33,019 nucleotides of DNA from Eubacteriales Family XIII. Incertae Sedis bacterium (GTDB lineage Bacteria > Bacillota > Clostridia > Peptostreptococcales > Anaerovoracaceae): assembly GCA_031257175.1 (NCBI GenBank), contig JAIRPE010000101.1, forward strand, positions 1 to 33,019. The letters are read 5' to 3'. The notes under the pieces were generated by a model that was given only the letters and a program-made list of their open reading frames with translations, was not told the origin of the DNA and did no database searches. Below, in pieces: positions 7,488-16,540 of the stretch. Within the stretch, counting starts at the first letter, position 1. Every line of letters starts with the position of its first letter. Made by a program: the position numbers and the translations under genes.

Positions 7488-9278
7488 ATGGAAAAAATTA
7501 AACAACGCCATGAGATAGAAGAAAAGCACAAGTGGGACCTGAGCGCCGTCTACGCGGACGAGGCGGGCTGGGAGCGGGATTTCGCGGAGACGGAGGCGGG
7601 CTCCGAGGCCTTCGCGGGATTTTCGGGCAAACTCGGCGGCGCGGCGCCCCTGCTGGCGGCGCTGGAGGAAAAAGACAGGCTGTGGCAGACGGCGGAAAGG
7701 ATTTTCGTCTACGCGCGGATGCGCAAGGACGAGGACAACCGCGAATCCAGATACCAGGCGCTGGCGGATCGGGCGCAGTCATTGATGGCCAGAGTCGCGT
7801 CCCGATTCTCCTTCTTCGTCCCCGAGATTTTGGAGCTTCCCGAGGCGACGTTGCGGGGATTTATGGATGAAGAGCCTAAATTAAGAAAATACGCCCATTA
7901 TTTCAATACATTGCTGAGAGAGAAGGCGCACATACTGTCAAAGCCCGAGGAAAGCCTCATAGCCCAGTATTCCGAAGTCACAGGCGCCACCAACGATATT
8001 TTCAGCATGATAAACAACGCGGACATGAAGTTCGGCACGGTCACGGATCAGAACGGCGAAGAGGCGGAATTGACCCACGGGAACTACGTGCTGTTTCTGG
8101 AATCCCCCGACAGAAGGACGCGGAAGGAGGCGTTTGAGAAGATGTACGGGGCCTACGCGAGGCAGCGCAACACCCTGGCGGCCACGTACAGCTACAACAC
8201 CAAGACGGACGCGGTGGCCGCCCGCGTCAGGAAATACCCGTCCTCGCTGGCGTCCGCGCTCTCGGGTGACAATATCCCGACCGCCGTGTACGACAACCTC
8301 ATAGAGGCGGTGGGCGCGCGGCTGGGGGCGCTGCACAGGTATATGGACGTGAGGCGCAGGTTGCTGGGAGTGGACGAGGTGCATATGTACGACGTGTACG
8401 TCCCGTTGTTCCAACGCGAGGAGCGGCACATACCCTTTGAGGAGGCGCTGTCCGTGATGAAAGAGGGGCTGGCCGTGCTGGGCGACGAGTACGTCTCCGT
8501 CATCGACGAGGCCGTGAGGGAGCGTTGGCTGGACGTGTACGAGAACGAGGGCAAGACCAGCGGCGCCTACTCCTTCGGCAGCTACGACAGCCGCCCGTAC
8601 ATATTGATGAATTACAAGGGGAAGCTGAAGGACGTGTTCACCCTGGCGCACGAGATGGGGCATTCCATGCATTCCTGGCACACCAGGAGGAACCAGCCTT
8701 TTATCTATGGCGGGCATTCCATCTTCACGGCGGAGGTGGCGTCCACGGTGAACGAGGCGCTGCTGATGCGCCATCTGCTGGAACGCGCCGACAGCCCGTC
8801 GGAGAAGAAGTACCTGCTGAACCTGCATATAGAGGAGTTCCGCACCACCCTGTTCCGCCAGACCATGTTCGCGGAATTCGAGCGGCTCACCCACGAGACC
8901 GTGGAGCGGGGCGGGGCGCTCACGGCGGACTTCCTCTCCGAAGAGTACCACAAGCTGAACGGGAAGTATTTCGGGGAGGCGGTGGCCAATGACGCGGAGA
9001 TCGCCATGGAATGGGCCAGGATACCGCACTTCTACAGGGCGTTTTACGTATACAAATACGCCACCGGCTATTCGGCGGCCACGGCCATAGCGAAGGGCAT
9101 AGCGGAGGGCGGAGCCCCGGCGAGGGACGCCTATATCGAGTTTTTAAAGACCGGGGAGAGCGACGACCCGATAGAATTGCTCAAAATCGCCGGGATTGAC
9201 ATGAGCAGGCCCGAGCCGGTCCTTCAGGCCATGGACCGCTTCGAGGCGTTGGTGGGGGAATTGGAAGCGATTTCGTGA
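7488..9278 (+). CDS. pepF: Oligoendopeptidase F (M3 zinc metallopeptidase)
   Basis: A cytoplasmic zinc peptidase of 596 residues that cuts short peptides, in line with a peptide- and amino-acid-fermenting life. The zinc site is AHEMGHSMH, with His388, Glu389 and His392, and the third ligand is Glu416 in FTAEVAST; these are the standard M3 positions. The start is taken at 7488 because GGAGG (7475-7479) sits eight bases upstream; the ATGs at 7467 and 7473 lie at or before that site. The next gene, nadK, follows within a few bases, so they are likely one transcript. A close alternative is another M3B family member, but length and motifs fit PepF well. Confidence 0.93.
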   Translation: MEKIKQRHEIEEKHKWDLSAVYADEAGWERDFAETEAGSEAFAGFSGKLGGAAPLLAALEEKDRLWQTAERIFVYARMRKDEDNRESRYQALADRAQSLMARVASRFSFFVPEILELPEATLRGFMDEEPKLRKYAHYFNTLLREKAHILSKPEESLIAQYSEVTGATNDIFSMINNADMKFGTVTDQNGEEAELTHGNYVLFLESPDRRTRKEAFEKMYGAYARQRNTLAATYSYNTKTDAVAARVRKYPSSLASALSGDNIPTAVYDNLIEAVGARLGALHRYMDVRRRLLGVDEVHMYDVYVPLFQREERHIPFEEALSVMKEGLAVLGDEYVSVIDEAVRERWLDVYENEGKTSGAYSFGSYDSRPYILMNYKGKLKDVFTLAHEMGHSMHSWHTRRNQPFIYGGHSIFTAEVASTVNEALLMRHLLERADSPSEKKYLLNLHIEEFRTTLFRQTMFAEFERLTHETVERGGALTADFLSEEYHKLNGKYFGEAVANDAEIAMEWARIPHFYRAFYVYKYATGYSAATAIAKGIAEGGAPARDAYIEFLKTGESDDPIELLKIAGIDMSRPEPVLQAMDRFEALVGELEAIS

Positions 9279-9285
9279 GGTGGCC

Positions 9286-10092
9286 ATGGGCAGCGGGATA
9301 ATCAGCATTTTCTCGAATTCGGAAAGCGGCTCCGTCAAGATAAAGCGGCAGCTGCGCATGAAGCTCAAGGACGCGGGGTTCGTCCCGTCGGGCGGCTACG
9401 ACCCCGAGGCGGAGCTAGTGATATGCATAGGCGGGGACGGCGCCCTGCTGAACACCCTGCGCCTCCTGGACTTCCCTGACGTGCCCGTGGTGGGGGTGAA
9501 CACGGGGCATTTGGGGTTTTTCCAGGAGTTGCAGCCGTCGGAGCTGGATGAGTTCGTTTTCCGCTACAAGGAGCGGCGGTACGTGGTGCATTGCCTGAAA
9601 ACGGCGGGCGCGGAGATCGTCCACGGGGACGACGCCAAGACGTCCCTCATCGGGCTGAACGAGATAGTGATACGCGGGGCGGCCTCGCGGGTGGCGCATC
9701 TGGATATTTTTATCGGCGACAGCTTCATCGAGGCGTTCCGAGGGGACGGGGTGCTGGTCTCCACGCCTTCGGGCAGCACGGCGTACAACTACGCCCTGGG
9801 CGGGAGCATAGTGGACCCGAGGCTGGATTTGCTCCAGGTCACGCCCATCGCGCCCATAAACAACTCCGCCTACAGGTCTTTCACCTCCAGCGTCCTGCTG
9901 CCGCCGCATCTGGAGCTGAACGTGTTCCCCGAGCAGGGCGCGGATAAGAGCGTGCTGATAGCGGCTGACGGCGCAGAGGGCGTGTACGTCGGGGTCAAGC
10001 GCATACACATCGGCTTTTCGGGCAAGGCGGTGAAGCTGATACGTTTCGAGAATTATGATTTTTGGAACAAAGCCAAGCAGAAGCTGTTGTAG
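9286..10092 (+). CDS. nadK: NAD kinase
   Basis: Phosphorylates NAD to NADP in the cytoplasm, supplying reductant for biosynthesis. The 268-residue protein has the ATP-NAD kinase motif GGDG (49-52), VNTGHLGFF (71-79) and the NAD-binding TPSGSTAYNYALGG (160-173), where the family more often has TPTGSTAY. The ATG at 9286 is preceded by GAGGTGG, which overlaps the pepF stop codon; a GTG at 9280 in the same frame would add two residues and cannot be excluded. The tight spacing suggests translational coupling with pepF. Confidence 0.93.
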   Translation: MGSGIISIFSNSESGSVKIKRQLRMKLKDAGFVPSGGYDPEAELVICIGGDGALLNTLRLLDFPDVPVVGVNTGHLGFFQELQPSELDEFVFRYKERRYVVHCLKTAGAEIVHGDDAKTSLIGLNEIVIRGAASRVAHLDIFIGDSFIEAFRGDGVLVSTPSGSTAYNYALGGSIVDPRLDLLQVTPIAPINNSAYRSFTSSVLLPPHLELNVFPEQGADKSVLIAADGAEGVYVGVKRIHIGFSGKAVKLIRFENYDFWNKAKQKLL

Positions 10093-10119
10093 GCGGGCGG
10101 CATTAGAGAGGTAATTAAA

Positions 10120-11067
10120 TTGGTTTTTGGATTGAAGAAGTCCTTTTTCGGAAAATTAAAACAGAAAATAGAAGATGTTATTTTTATGCGTCCCGAAGTG
10201 GACGAAAACACCTTGGACGCTTTGGAAGAAGTCCTGATCACTTCGGATATAGCCATGGGTACTACCATGAAGATCGTGTCGGAACTGAGAGAGGCCGTCC
10301 GAATGGAGAGGCTGACCGATCCCGAGCAGGTTAAAGAACGCATTGCCGCCATAGTGAAGCGGCTGGTGGACAAAGGCGATCGGCACAAATGGGCGGACGC
10401 GTCGCCGCTGGTCGTTTTAGTGGTGGGGGTCAACGGCGGGGGGAAAACGACGTCGATAGCGAAGTTAGCGAGTTTCTACAAGGGCAAAGGGAAAACAGTC
10501 TTGCTGGCCGCTGCCGACACATTCCGGGCGGCGGCAGGAGAGCAGCTTGAAATTTGGGCTGAACGCGTAGGAGCCAACGTGATAAGGCATCAGGAAGGGG
10601 CGGATCCGTCCGCCGTTATTTTTGACGCGATTCATTCCGCAAAGGCAAAAAAAGCGGACGTGCTGATATGCGACACCGCCGGAAGGCTGCAGACGAAGCG
10701 GAACCTCATGGCCGAACTGGAAAAAATGAACAAAGTCGTGACAAAAGAGTTTCCGGAAGCCGCAAGGGAGACATTGCTGGTGCTGGACGCCACAACAGGC
10801 AAGAACGCGATTTCGCAAGCCAAAGAATTCGGGACGGTCACTGATATTTCCGGGATTATGCTCACCAAAATGGACGGCACGGCAAAGGGAGGCATAGTTA
10901 TCACCATTGCCGACGAGCTCGATCTTCCGGTAAAATTCATAGGCGTTGGAGAAAAAATCGACGATCTCAGGATTTTCAATCCGGAAGAATTCGCGGCAAG
11001 CATTTTCGAGGATGACGGCGGTTCAGAGGCTCCCATAAAAGCATCAGGAGAGGGCGTGGGAAAATGA
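10120..11067 (+). CDS. ftsY: Signal recognition particle receptor FtsY
   Basis: The SRP receptor GTPase, which docks ribosome-SRP complexes at the membrane. The 315 residues cover the NG domains only; the long acidic N-terminal A domain found in Escherichia coli is absent, as is common in Firmicutes. GTPase motifs are GVNGGGKTT (G1, where many FtsY have GVNGVGKTT), DTFRAAAGEQL, DTAGRL (G3), TKMDGTAKGG (G4) and GVGEKIDDLRIF, which distinguishes FtsY from Ffh. The start is TTG at 10120 with GAGGT seven bases before it. It overlaps der by four bases (ATGA). The usual neighbours smc, ylxM and ffh are not here. Confidence 0.95.
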   Translation: MVFGLKKSFFGKLKQKIEDVIFMRPEVDENTLDALEEVLITSDIAMGTTMKIVSELREAVRMERLTDPEQVKERIAAIVKRLVDKGDRHKWADASPLVVLVVGVNGGGKTTSIAKLASFYKGKGKTVLLAAADTFRAAAGEQLEIWAERVGANVIRHQEGADPSAVIFDAIHSAKAKKADVLICDTAGRLQTKRNLMAELEKMNKVVTKEFPEAARETLLVLDATTGKNAISQAKEFGTVTDISGIMLTKMDGTAKGGIVITIADELDLPVKFIGVGEKIDDLRIFNPEEFAASIFEDDGGSEAPIKASGEGVGK

Positions 11068-12386
11068 GCAAACCTATAGTGGCCGTGGTCGGCAGGCCGA
11101 ACGTGGGGAAATCAACCCTATTTAACAGGTTGGCAGGCAAAAGGATTTCCATCGTGGAGGACACGCCAGGCGTCACTCGTGACAGGATTTACGCGGAAGC
11201 GGAATGGAGAAATATAACCTTTGGCATCATAGACACGGGCGGCATAGAACCCGACAGCGATGACGAGCTGTTCTTACAGATGAGGGAACAGGCTGAGATC
11301 GCCATGGATATGGCGGATGTGATAGTGTTCATCGTGGACGGCAAGGAAGGGCTTACCGTCTATGACAGGGATGTGGCCGACATGCTCATGCGCACCAGGA
11401 AAAAAATCGTGCTGGCGGTCAACAAGGCGGACAGCCCTGGATTGCCTGCCGGTTATTATGATTTTTTCGAGCTGGGATTGGGAGAACCGATGGCCATATC
11501 CGCAGCGAACATGTTGGGGCTGGGGGATTTGCTCGACAAGATAGTGGAGAACTTTCCGGCTCTATCTTCTGAAGAAGACGAGGACGCGGTCAAGATCGCT
11601 GTCATCGGGAAGCCGAACGTGGGTAAATCATCGCTGGTCAACATGCTGTTGGGGGAGAACAGGGTCATTGTATCTGACATAGCGGGCACGACCAGGGACT
11701 CGGTGGATTCCCCGTTTGAGTGGAACGGCGCGCCATACGTGCTAATAGACACGGCGGGCGTCCGGCGCCGCAGTAAAATCGCCGGAGATATCGAAAAATA
11801 CAGTGTTATTCGGACGATGGCCGCAATTGAGCGCAGCGACGTGTGCCTCTTGATGCTTGACGCGGCGGAGGGCGTCACGGAGCAGGATAAGCGTGTGGCA
11901 GGCATGGCGCATGAGGCGGGCAAGGGCATAGTCATAGTAGTCAATAAATGGGATTTGATAGAGAAACACACGGGCACCATGAACGAGTTCAGAAAAAAGC
12001 TGAGGGCCGAACTGGTATTTCTCTCTTATGCCCCTGACGTGTTCATATCGATCCTTGAAAGGCAACGGATAAAAAACGTCATGGAAATGGCAGGGCGTGT
12101 CGCGGAAATACGTGCCTTGAGAGTGGCCACGGGGCAGCTCAACAGTCTCTTGGCGGATGCGGTGATGTTCAAACCGCCGCCCTCCGACAAGGGTAAGCGG
12201 CTGAAGATATATTATATTTCCCAAGTAGGGGTTAAGCCGCCGCTGTTTTCGCTGAAAGTTAACGACGAAAAGCTCGTGCATTTTTCGTATGCAAGGTATT
12301 TGGAAAACAGGATCAGGGATAGTTTCGGTTTCGAAGGGACATCGATAAAATTCGTTTTCAGAGGCAAAGGGGAGAAAGGAGAATAG
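11064..12386 (+). CDS. der: Ribosome-assembly GTPase Der (EngA)
   Basis: An essential GTPase with two G domains in tandem that acts in maturation of the 50S subunit. The first domain has GRPNVGKST (residues 9-17) and DTGG; the second has GKPNVGKSS, DTAGVRRRSK and NKWD; a KH-like RNA-binding domain closes the protein. At 440 residues it has the normal length. The start overlaps the ftsY stop (ATGA), with AGGAGAGG upstream, so translation is likely coupled. plsY begins 25 bases after its stop. Confidence 0.97.
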   Translation: MSKPIVAVVGRPNVGKSTLFNRLAGKRISIVEDTPGVTRDRIYAEAEWRNITFGIIDTGGIEPDSDDELFLQMREQAEIAMDMADVIVFIVDGKEGLTVYDRDVADMLMRTRKKIVLAVNKADSPGLPAGYYDFFELGLGEPMAISAANMLGLGDLLDKIVENFPALSSEEDEDAVKIAVIGKPNVGKSSLVNMLLGENRVIVSDIAGTTRDSVDSPFEWNGAPYVLIDTAGVRRRSKIAGDIEKYSVIRTMAAIERSDVCLLMLDAAEGVTEQDKRVAGMAHEAGKGIVIVVNKWDLIEKHTGTMNEFRKKLRAELVFLSYAPDVFISILERQRIKNVMEMAGRVAEIRALRVATGQLNSLLADAVMFKPPPSDKGKRLKIYYISQVGVKPPLFSLKVNDEKLVHFSYARYLENRIRDSFGFEGTSIKFVFRGKGEKGE

Positions 12387-12411
12387 GCTGATAAACGCTG
12401 TTACTGGGAAT

Positions 12412-13035
12412 ATGACAAGCTTCATGGAAGAATTGGCCGCTATAGACAGTAGCGTGGTGATACTTTTGTTTTACATAGCCGCCGCATATTTTGCAGGTTC
12501 GTTTTCGCCTTCCATCATGTTAGGAAAGTTGAACGGGATTGACATCAGGACGAAGGGCAGCGGCAACGCGGGCACGACGAACGTGCTAAGGACATTGGGG
12601 AAGAAGGCGGCGGCGATAACGTTGGCGGTGGATGTCTGTAAGGGCTTCGCGGCTGTTTTCTTGGCAAAAATGCTGTTCGGCGCCGCATTCGCGCTACTCT
12701 GCGGTATAGCCGTCATATGCGGGCACATATGGCCGGCCGTTCATGGGTTCAGAGGAGGCAAGGGAGTAGCGACCGGCTTGGGGGTTCTTCTGGCGTTTAA
12801 CGCGGTCATAGGAGGATTGGCGCTGGCAGTTGCGGCGGCGGTTATGCTGGTGACAAAGAGGGTTTCGGTCGGCGCGTTGACGGCGGCGGCGGCATTTCCG
12901 GCCATGGTCTTTTGGATGGAGCCCGTCTACTTCGCGCCGGCATTGGCAATTGCCGTCGTAGTTTGGATTAAGCACAGACAGAACCTGGTGCGGCTGGTTA
13001 GAGGCGAGGAGCCGAAAATCCGTTTTAAGCCGTGA
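12412..13035 (+). CDS. plsY: Glycerol-3-phosphate acyltransferase PlsY
   Basis: A membrane enzyme that transfers an acyl group from acyl-phosphate to glycerol-3-phosphate, the first step of phospholipid synthesis. The 207 residues hold about five to six hydrophobic segments and the PlsY signatures SGNAGTTNVLRTLGK and GHIWPAVHGFRGGKGVAT. The ribosome site before the ATG at 12412 is weak (GGGA at close spacing), which may mean that translation depends on coupling with der. The next gene, gpsA, makes its substrate glycerol-3-phosphate, a frequent pairing. Confidence 0.95.
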   Translation: MTSFMEELAAIDSSVVILLFYIAAAYFAGSFSPSIMLGKLNGIDIRTKGSGNAGTTNVLRTLGKKAAAITLAVDVCKGFAAVFLAKMLFGAAFALLCGIAVICGHIWPAVHGFRGGKGVATGLGVLLAFNAVIGGLALAVAAAVMLVTKRVSVGALTAAAAFPAMVFWMEPVYFAPALAIAVVVWIKHRQNLVRLVRGEEPKIRFKP

Positions 13036-13076
13036 ACGTGGATTAATATAAGCAAGCAGGAAAGGAATATTATTTG

Positions 13077-14093
13077 ATGAAACAGAAAATTGCCGTGATC
13101 GGAGCGGGGAGCTGGGGCACGGCCCTTGCGATTAGTTTGGGCTCGAAGGGGCACGAGACGGTCATATGGGATGTGGATAAGGATTTGCTGGCAGGTATCG
13201 ACAAGTCGAGAGAGAACGGACGCTATCTGCCAGGCATAAGACTTAACGACAACATAGTAGTGGCATATGATATGAAGGTCGCTCTGGATGGGGCGGATAT
13301 GGCATTGTTCGCGGTTCCCGCTCAGCATTTCAGAGAGGCCGCGATCTCCGCCGCGCGCTATTTGGAAGGCGGGACGCCTGTGGTCAACGCCGCCAAAGGC
13401 ATAGAGGAAAAGACGCTTAAAACCTTGTCCGAGGTGTCGCGTGAGTTGTTGCCGAACCATGGGTACGCGGTCGTTTCCGGGCCGTCCCACGCCGAAGAGG
13501 TCGGTCAGGCCATGCCTACCACGTTGGTTGCCGCAGCGAAAGAAATCAAGCTGGCGGAGTATGTGCAGGACGTGTTCATGACAGAGAGGTTCAGGGTTTA
13601 CACTAATACGGACGTCCAAGGCGTGGAACTGGGGGGAGCGTTGAAAAATATAATAGCCTTGTGCGCAGGCATATCCGACGGGATGGGTTTTGGCGACAAC
13701 GCCAAAGCGGCTCTTATGACAAGGGGACTTGTCGAGATGGCGAGGTTGGGGGAACGGCTAGGGGGCAAAAGGGAAACGTTTTTCGGGTTGTCGGGCGTGG
13801 GGGATTTGATAGTCACATGCACCAGCGCGCACAGCCGCAACCGACGTTGCGGGATAATGATAGGGGAGGGCGCGCCGCCAAACGAAGCGATGGAGCGCGT
13901 CGGAATGGTGGTGGAAGGAGTTTATACGGCACGGGCGGCGTATAAGCTGTCGAAAATCACGGGGGCGGAGATGCCGCTTACTGAGCAAGTTTGCAAAGTT
14001 ATTGACGGTGAGACGAGCGCCAAGGACGCCGTGGCGGCGCTGATGACCAGGCAAAAACGTCATGAGCCCGAAGAGTTGCCGGGGATTTTTTAA
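13077..14093 (+). CDS. gpsA: NAD(P)-dependent glycerol-3-phosphate dehydrogenase
   Basis: Reduces dihydroxyacetone phosphate to glycerol-3-phosphate for phospholipid synthesis. The 338-residue protein opens with the Rossmann motif GAGSWGTALA and carries SGPSHAEEV, the catalytic-lysine region GGALKNIIALCAGISDG and GLSGVGDLIVTC. The ATG at 13077 is chosen; a TTG directly before it (13074) is also at a workable distance from AGGAAAGGA. It ends the pepF-to-gpsA gene run and is followed by a strong terminator. Confidence 0.96.
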   Translation: MKQKIAVIGAGSWGTALAISLGSKGHETVIWDVDKDLLAGIDKSRENGRYLPGIRLNDNIVVAYDMKVALDGADMALFAVPAQHFREAAISAARYLEGGTPVVNAAKGIEEKTLKTLSEVSRELLPNHGYAVVSGPSHAEEVGQAMPTTLVAAAKEIKLAEYVQDVFMTERFRVYTNTDVQGVELGGALKNIIALCAGISDGMGFGDNAKAALMTRGLVEMARLGERLGGKRETFFGLSGVGDLIVTCTSAHSRNRRCGIMIGEGAPPNEAMERVGMVVEGVYTARAAYKLSKITGAEMPLTEQVCKVIDGETSAKDAVAALMTRQKRHEPEELPGIF

Positions 14094-14103
14094 GAAAACG
14101 CAA

Positions 14104-14130
14104 AACGGGGTCGCGATCCGCGACCCCGTT
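14104..14130. terminator. Bidirectional terminator between gpsA and the SLH gene
   Basis: A perfect 12-base stem (AACGGGGTCGCG with its complement) closes a three-base loop. It is followed by CTTT on the plus strand and by GTTTTGCGTTTTC on the minus strand, so it can end both gpsA and the convergent SLH gene. Confidence 0.85.
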
Positions 14131-14191
14131 CTTTAATACGCAATCACCATCCGCGCCCGGCTTTCAAGCCATGGCGCGTCCGAACCCGAAC

Positions 14192-15052
14192 CTAGAAATT
14201 CTGGTGGGCGGAACGGGGCGAATTCTCCACGAAGCGCTTGAGAAGAGCGGAGGCCTCGGCTCTGGTCAAGGCGGACTTGGGATAGAAGTTGCCGTCGGGC
14301 TGGCCGTCCAGCAAACCATAGGCACGAAGGAGGTTCACGTCCTCCAGCGCCCAGTCGGAGATGTCGGCCGCGTCGTTGAACGGCGGCTTATAAATCCTGG
14401 TGCTCCTGGGAATCTTCGAAGAATAGTTTATGTACGCGGCGATGATTTTGGCGGCCTGCTCCCTGGTGACCACCGCGTCCGGCGCGAAGGCCGAGTCGCC
14501 CACTCCGACGGCTATGCCGTTGAAGGACGCCCAAGCCACGTAGGGGGCGTAGTAGGCGTCGGCGGCCACGTCGTAGAACGACGAGCCCACGCCTGCGGCC
14601 GGCTGGATGCCGTCATAGCGGCCCAGCACCGTGACGAGCATGCCGCGGGTCAAAACGCCGTTGGGGTCGAACTTGCCGTCGCCCACGCCGCTGAAAAGGC
14701 CGTTTTTAACGACAAAAGCGATATCCGCCTCAGCCCAGTGGCCCGTCACGTCAGAAAACTCGCTGGCGGCAGGCAACGGCGCATCGACGGGGGCGCTTAT
14801 GGGGATAATAGGCTGGGGCGCGGCTTCCGCCGGTTGCTCTTCAGCCGCGGGCTCGCTTTCGATAGCCGCTTCGGAAGTGGCGTCCTCGCTGACCGCGGAG
14901 GGGCTGGCCGTGCTTTCCGTCGCCGCGGAGGCCGTTTCAGCCGGGTTCTCCGGGTCGGCCGCGAAAGCGGAAGCCGAAGGGACTACGACCAAGGCCGCGC
15001 TCAAAGCGGCGACAGCCAAAAATGAGATGGCTCTCTTAATAGTATTTGACAT
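14192..15052 (-). CDS. Secreted S-layer-homology (SLH) domain protein
   Basis: A 286-residue exported protein. It has a signal peptide (MSNTIKRAISF onward, cleavage near AFA-AD), then an acidic, Ala/Glu/Ser/Pro-rich spacer (about 34-95), then three SLH repeats filling the rest. The repeats carry the family turn motif as TRGM, TREQ and TRAE. SLH triplets bind secondary cell-wall polymer, so this protein probably sits on the cell wall; there is no room for another functional domain. The start at 15052 has AAGGAGG eight bases upstream and a good promoter further up. It is divergent from a second SLH gene. Confidence 0.88.
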   Translation of the reverse strand: MSNTIKRAISFLAVAALSAALVVVPSASAFAADPENPAETASAATESTASPSAVSEDATSEAAIESEPAAEEQPAEAAPQPIIPISAPVDAPLPAASEFSDVTGHWAEADIAFVVKNGLFSGVGDGKFDPNGVLTRGMLVTVLGRYDGIQPAAGVGSSFYDVAADAYYAPYVAWASFNGIAVGVGDSAFAPDAVVTREQAAKIIAAYINYSSKIPRSTRIYKPPFNDAADISDWALEDVNLLRAYGLLDGQPDGNFYPKSALTRAEASALLKRFVENSPRSAHQNF

Positions 15053-15153
15053 AAAATCCTCCTTTATTTTTATTGACAATCAATAAAATAGCTGTCCATC
15101 CAGCCCAAGGCGCCTGTAGGCCCCCAGGCAAAAAATAAAATCACTCATAGAAA

Positions 15154-15182
15154 AGTATAACAATTTCATCTCAGATATGCAA
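15154..15182 (-). promoter_or_regulatory. Promoter of the minus-strand SLH gene
   Basis: TTGCAT (15182-15177) and TATACT (15159-15154) are separated by 17 bases in an AT-rich region, about 100 bases upstream of the start codon. Confidence 0.6.
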
Positions 15183-15230
15183 TGATTTCCCCGCATTTGA
15201 ATAATTACATTTACTTTTCAAAAACTACTG

Positions 15231-15239
15231 TGATAAAAT
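15231..15239 (+). promoter_or_regulatory. Extended -10 promoter of the plus-strand SLH gene
   Basis: TGA followed by TAAAAT forms an extended -10. TTACTT, 17 bases upstream of the hexamer, is only a poor -35. The leader would be about 55 bases. Confidence 0.45.
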
Positions 15240-15299
15240 AGTAAGTGTTACTCGTTCCGTATTGTTTAGCCGTTTGGCATGAAAGGGAGTTGTCGTGAA

Positions 15300-16502
15300 A
15301 TGACTTTAAGAAAAACAGTAATCGCGCTCGTGTGCCTCGTGATAGCCGTAGGCCCGGCGCCCCGCGTTTTCGCCGTTTCCGCCCCCGCCGGGGCGACGGA
15401 GGTAGACGTGCCCGTGACGGTCGCGTCATCCTCGCAGGAGCCGATAATAGGAGTGGACATTTACGTGAGGCTGTCCTCCGGCCTTCAGGGCGTGAGCTTC
15501 GTGCCTGCGGCAGGCAACGCCGCGGGAGTCCCCGTGCCCTTCGACTCGGAAGGGGAAACTCTGAATTTCGGCACGCACGCGGACGCTGACCGTCCGATCG
15601 CGCTGTCAGGAGGCAGCCTCAACGTGGGGATATTGAAATGCTCATACAAGGGCAACGCCGAGGAACGCGTCAGCTTTGAGGAAGTGACCATATACAGGGT
15701 CGCGGAGAACGGGGGGATGGTATCCGAGGCGCTGTCCGAGAGCGGAGCCTTGCCGGCGGACATTCCCGTGACGAGAGGCGCGGGAACCTCGACGCCCCCA
15801 AGCGCGGGCCAGAGCGGCGGCGCCGTTCCCGACGCGGGCGCGGGCGCGGCGGCACCGACGTCGGGCGGCGCGGTCGGGACTTCGCCCGCCGCGGTGGCGG
15901 ATTCCGCGCTGCCCGGCCCGGAGGCTTACGGCGCCCCGTCTTCGGGGGTGTACACGTTCATTGACGTTTGGGAAGCGGAGTGGGCGAGAACTGCCATAGA
16001 GTATCTGGCGACATATAAAGGCATACAGGGGACGGGGTATGGTTATTTCCTGCCCAACGCCTACGTCACGAGGGCGCAGTTCGCCCGTCTTCTGAACCAG
16101 GCATTCGCCTTCCCCGCCGTCACGGCGCCTGCCGATTTCGTCGACGTGCCGCCGGGGGAATGGTGCTACGAGGACGTGACGAGACTGGCGGCGGCGGGAA
16201 TAATCCAGGGCTACGACGCGACCAGCTTCCGGCCCAACGACCTTATATCCAGAGAGCAGATGGCGACGATGACAGACCGCGCGCTCGAGTACTTCGGCTC
16301 GCGGCTGGAAGCGAATTGGCAGAACAGCGTGGCCGATTTGTACGTGGCCGCCTCCTATGCCTGGTTTCCCATACAAAAGCTGTATGAAGCGGGCCTGATA
16401 ACCGGCATGGAGGACGGCACGTTCATGCCCAAAAGTTACACCACCCGCGCCCAGGCGGCGGTGATTATCCTTAGGGCGCTGCGGATGACAGGGAAGAACT
16501 GA
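15300..16502 (+). CDS. Secreted SLH protein with an N-terminal, possibly cohesin-like beta domain
   Basis: A 400-residue exported protein. A signal peptide (cleavage near VFA-VS) leads into a domain of about 125 residues rich in beta-strand patterns (VPVTVASSS, IIGVDIYVRLS, ALSGGSLNVGILKCSYKG), which recalls cohesin-type sandwiches. This is a guess by pattern, not a motif match. A Pro/Gly/Ala/Ser linker follows (about 160-215), then three SLH repeats with TRAQ, SREQ and TRAQ. The architecture suggests a wall-anchored display or scaffold protein. The ATG at 15300 is preceded by GGGAG at ten bases; an ATG at 15279 in frame lacks a ribosome site. No dockerin is visible in the large GH31 enzyme nearby, so a cohesin-dockerin pairing is not supported within this window. 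Confidence 0.8.
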   Translation: MTLRKTVIALVCLVIAVGPAPRVFAVSAPAGATEVDVPVTVASSSQEPIIGVDIYVRLSSGLQGVSFVPAAGNAAGVPVPFDSEGETLNFGTHADADRPIALSGGSLNVGILKCSYKGNAEERVSFEEVTIYRVAENGGMVSEALSESGALPADIPVTRGAGTSTPPSAGQSGGAVPDAGAGAAAPTSGGAVGTSPAAVADSALPGPEAYGAPSSGVYTFIDVWEAEWARTAIEYLATYKGIQGTGYGYFLPNAYVTRAQFARLLNQAFAFPAVTAPADFVDVPPGEWCYEDVTRLAAAGIIQGYDATSFRPNDLISREQMATMTDRALEYFGSRLEANWQNSVADLYVAASYAWFPIQKLYEAGLITGMEDGTFMPKSYTTRAQAAVIILRALRMTGKN

Positions 16503-16540
16503 CGAATACGCCGAGGCGATGAGAACGACGGCAGACCGTA

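Noticed and set aside
7938-9029. Long minus-strand open frame within pepF, and a similar one within kamA (18152-19324)
   Set aside because: Both mirror genes with intact catalytic motifs and have the biased composition of antisense shadow frames.
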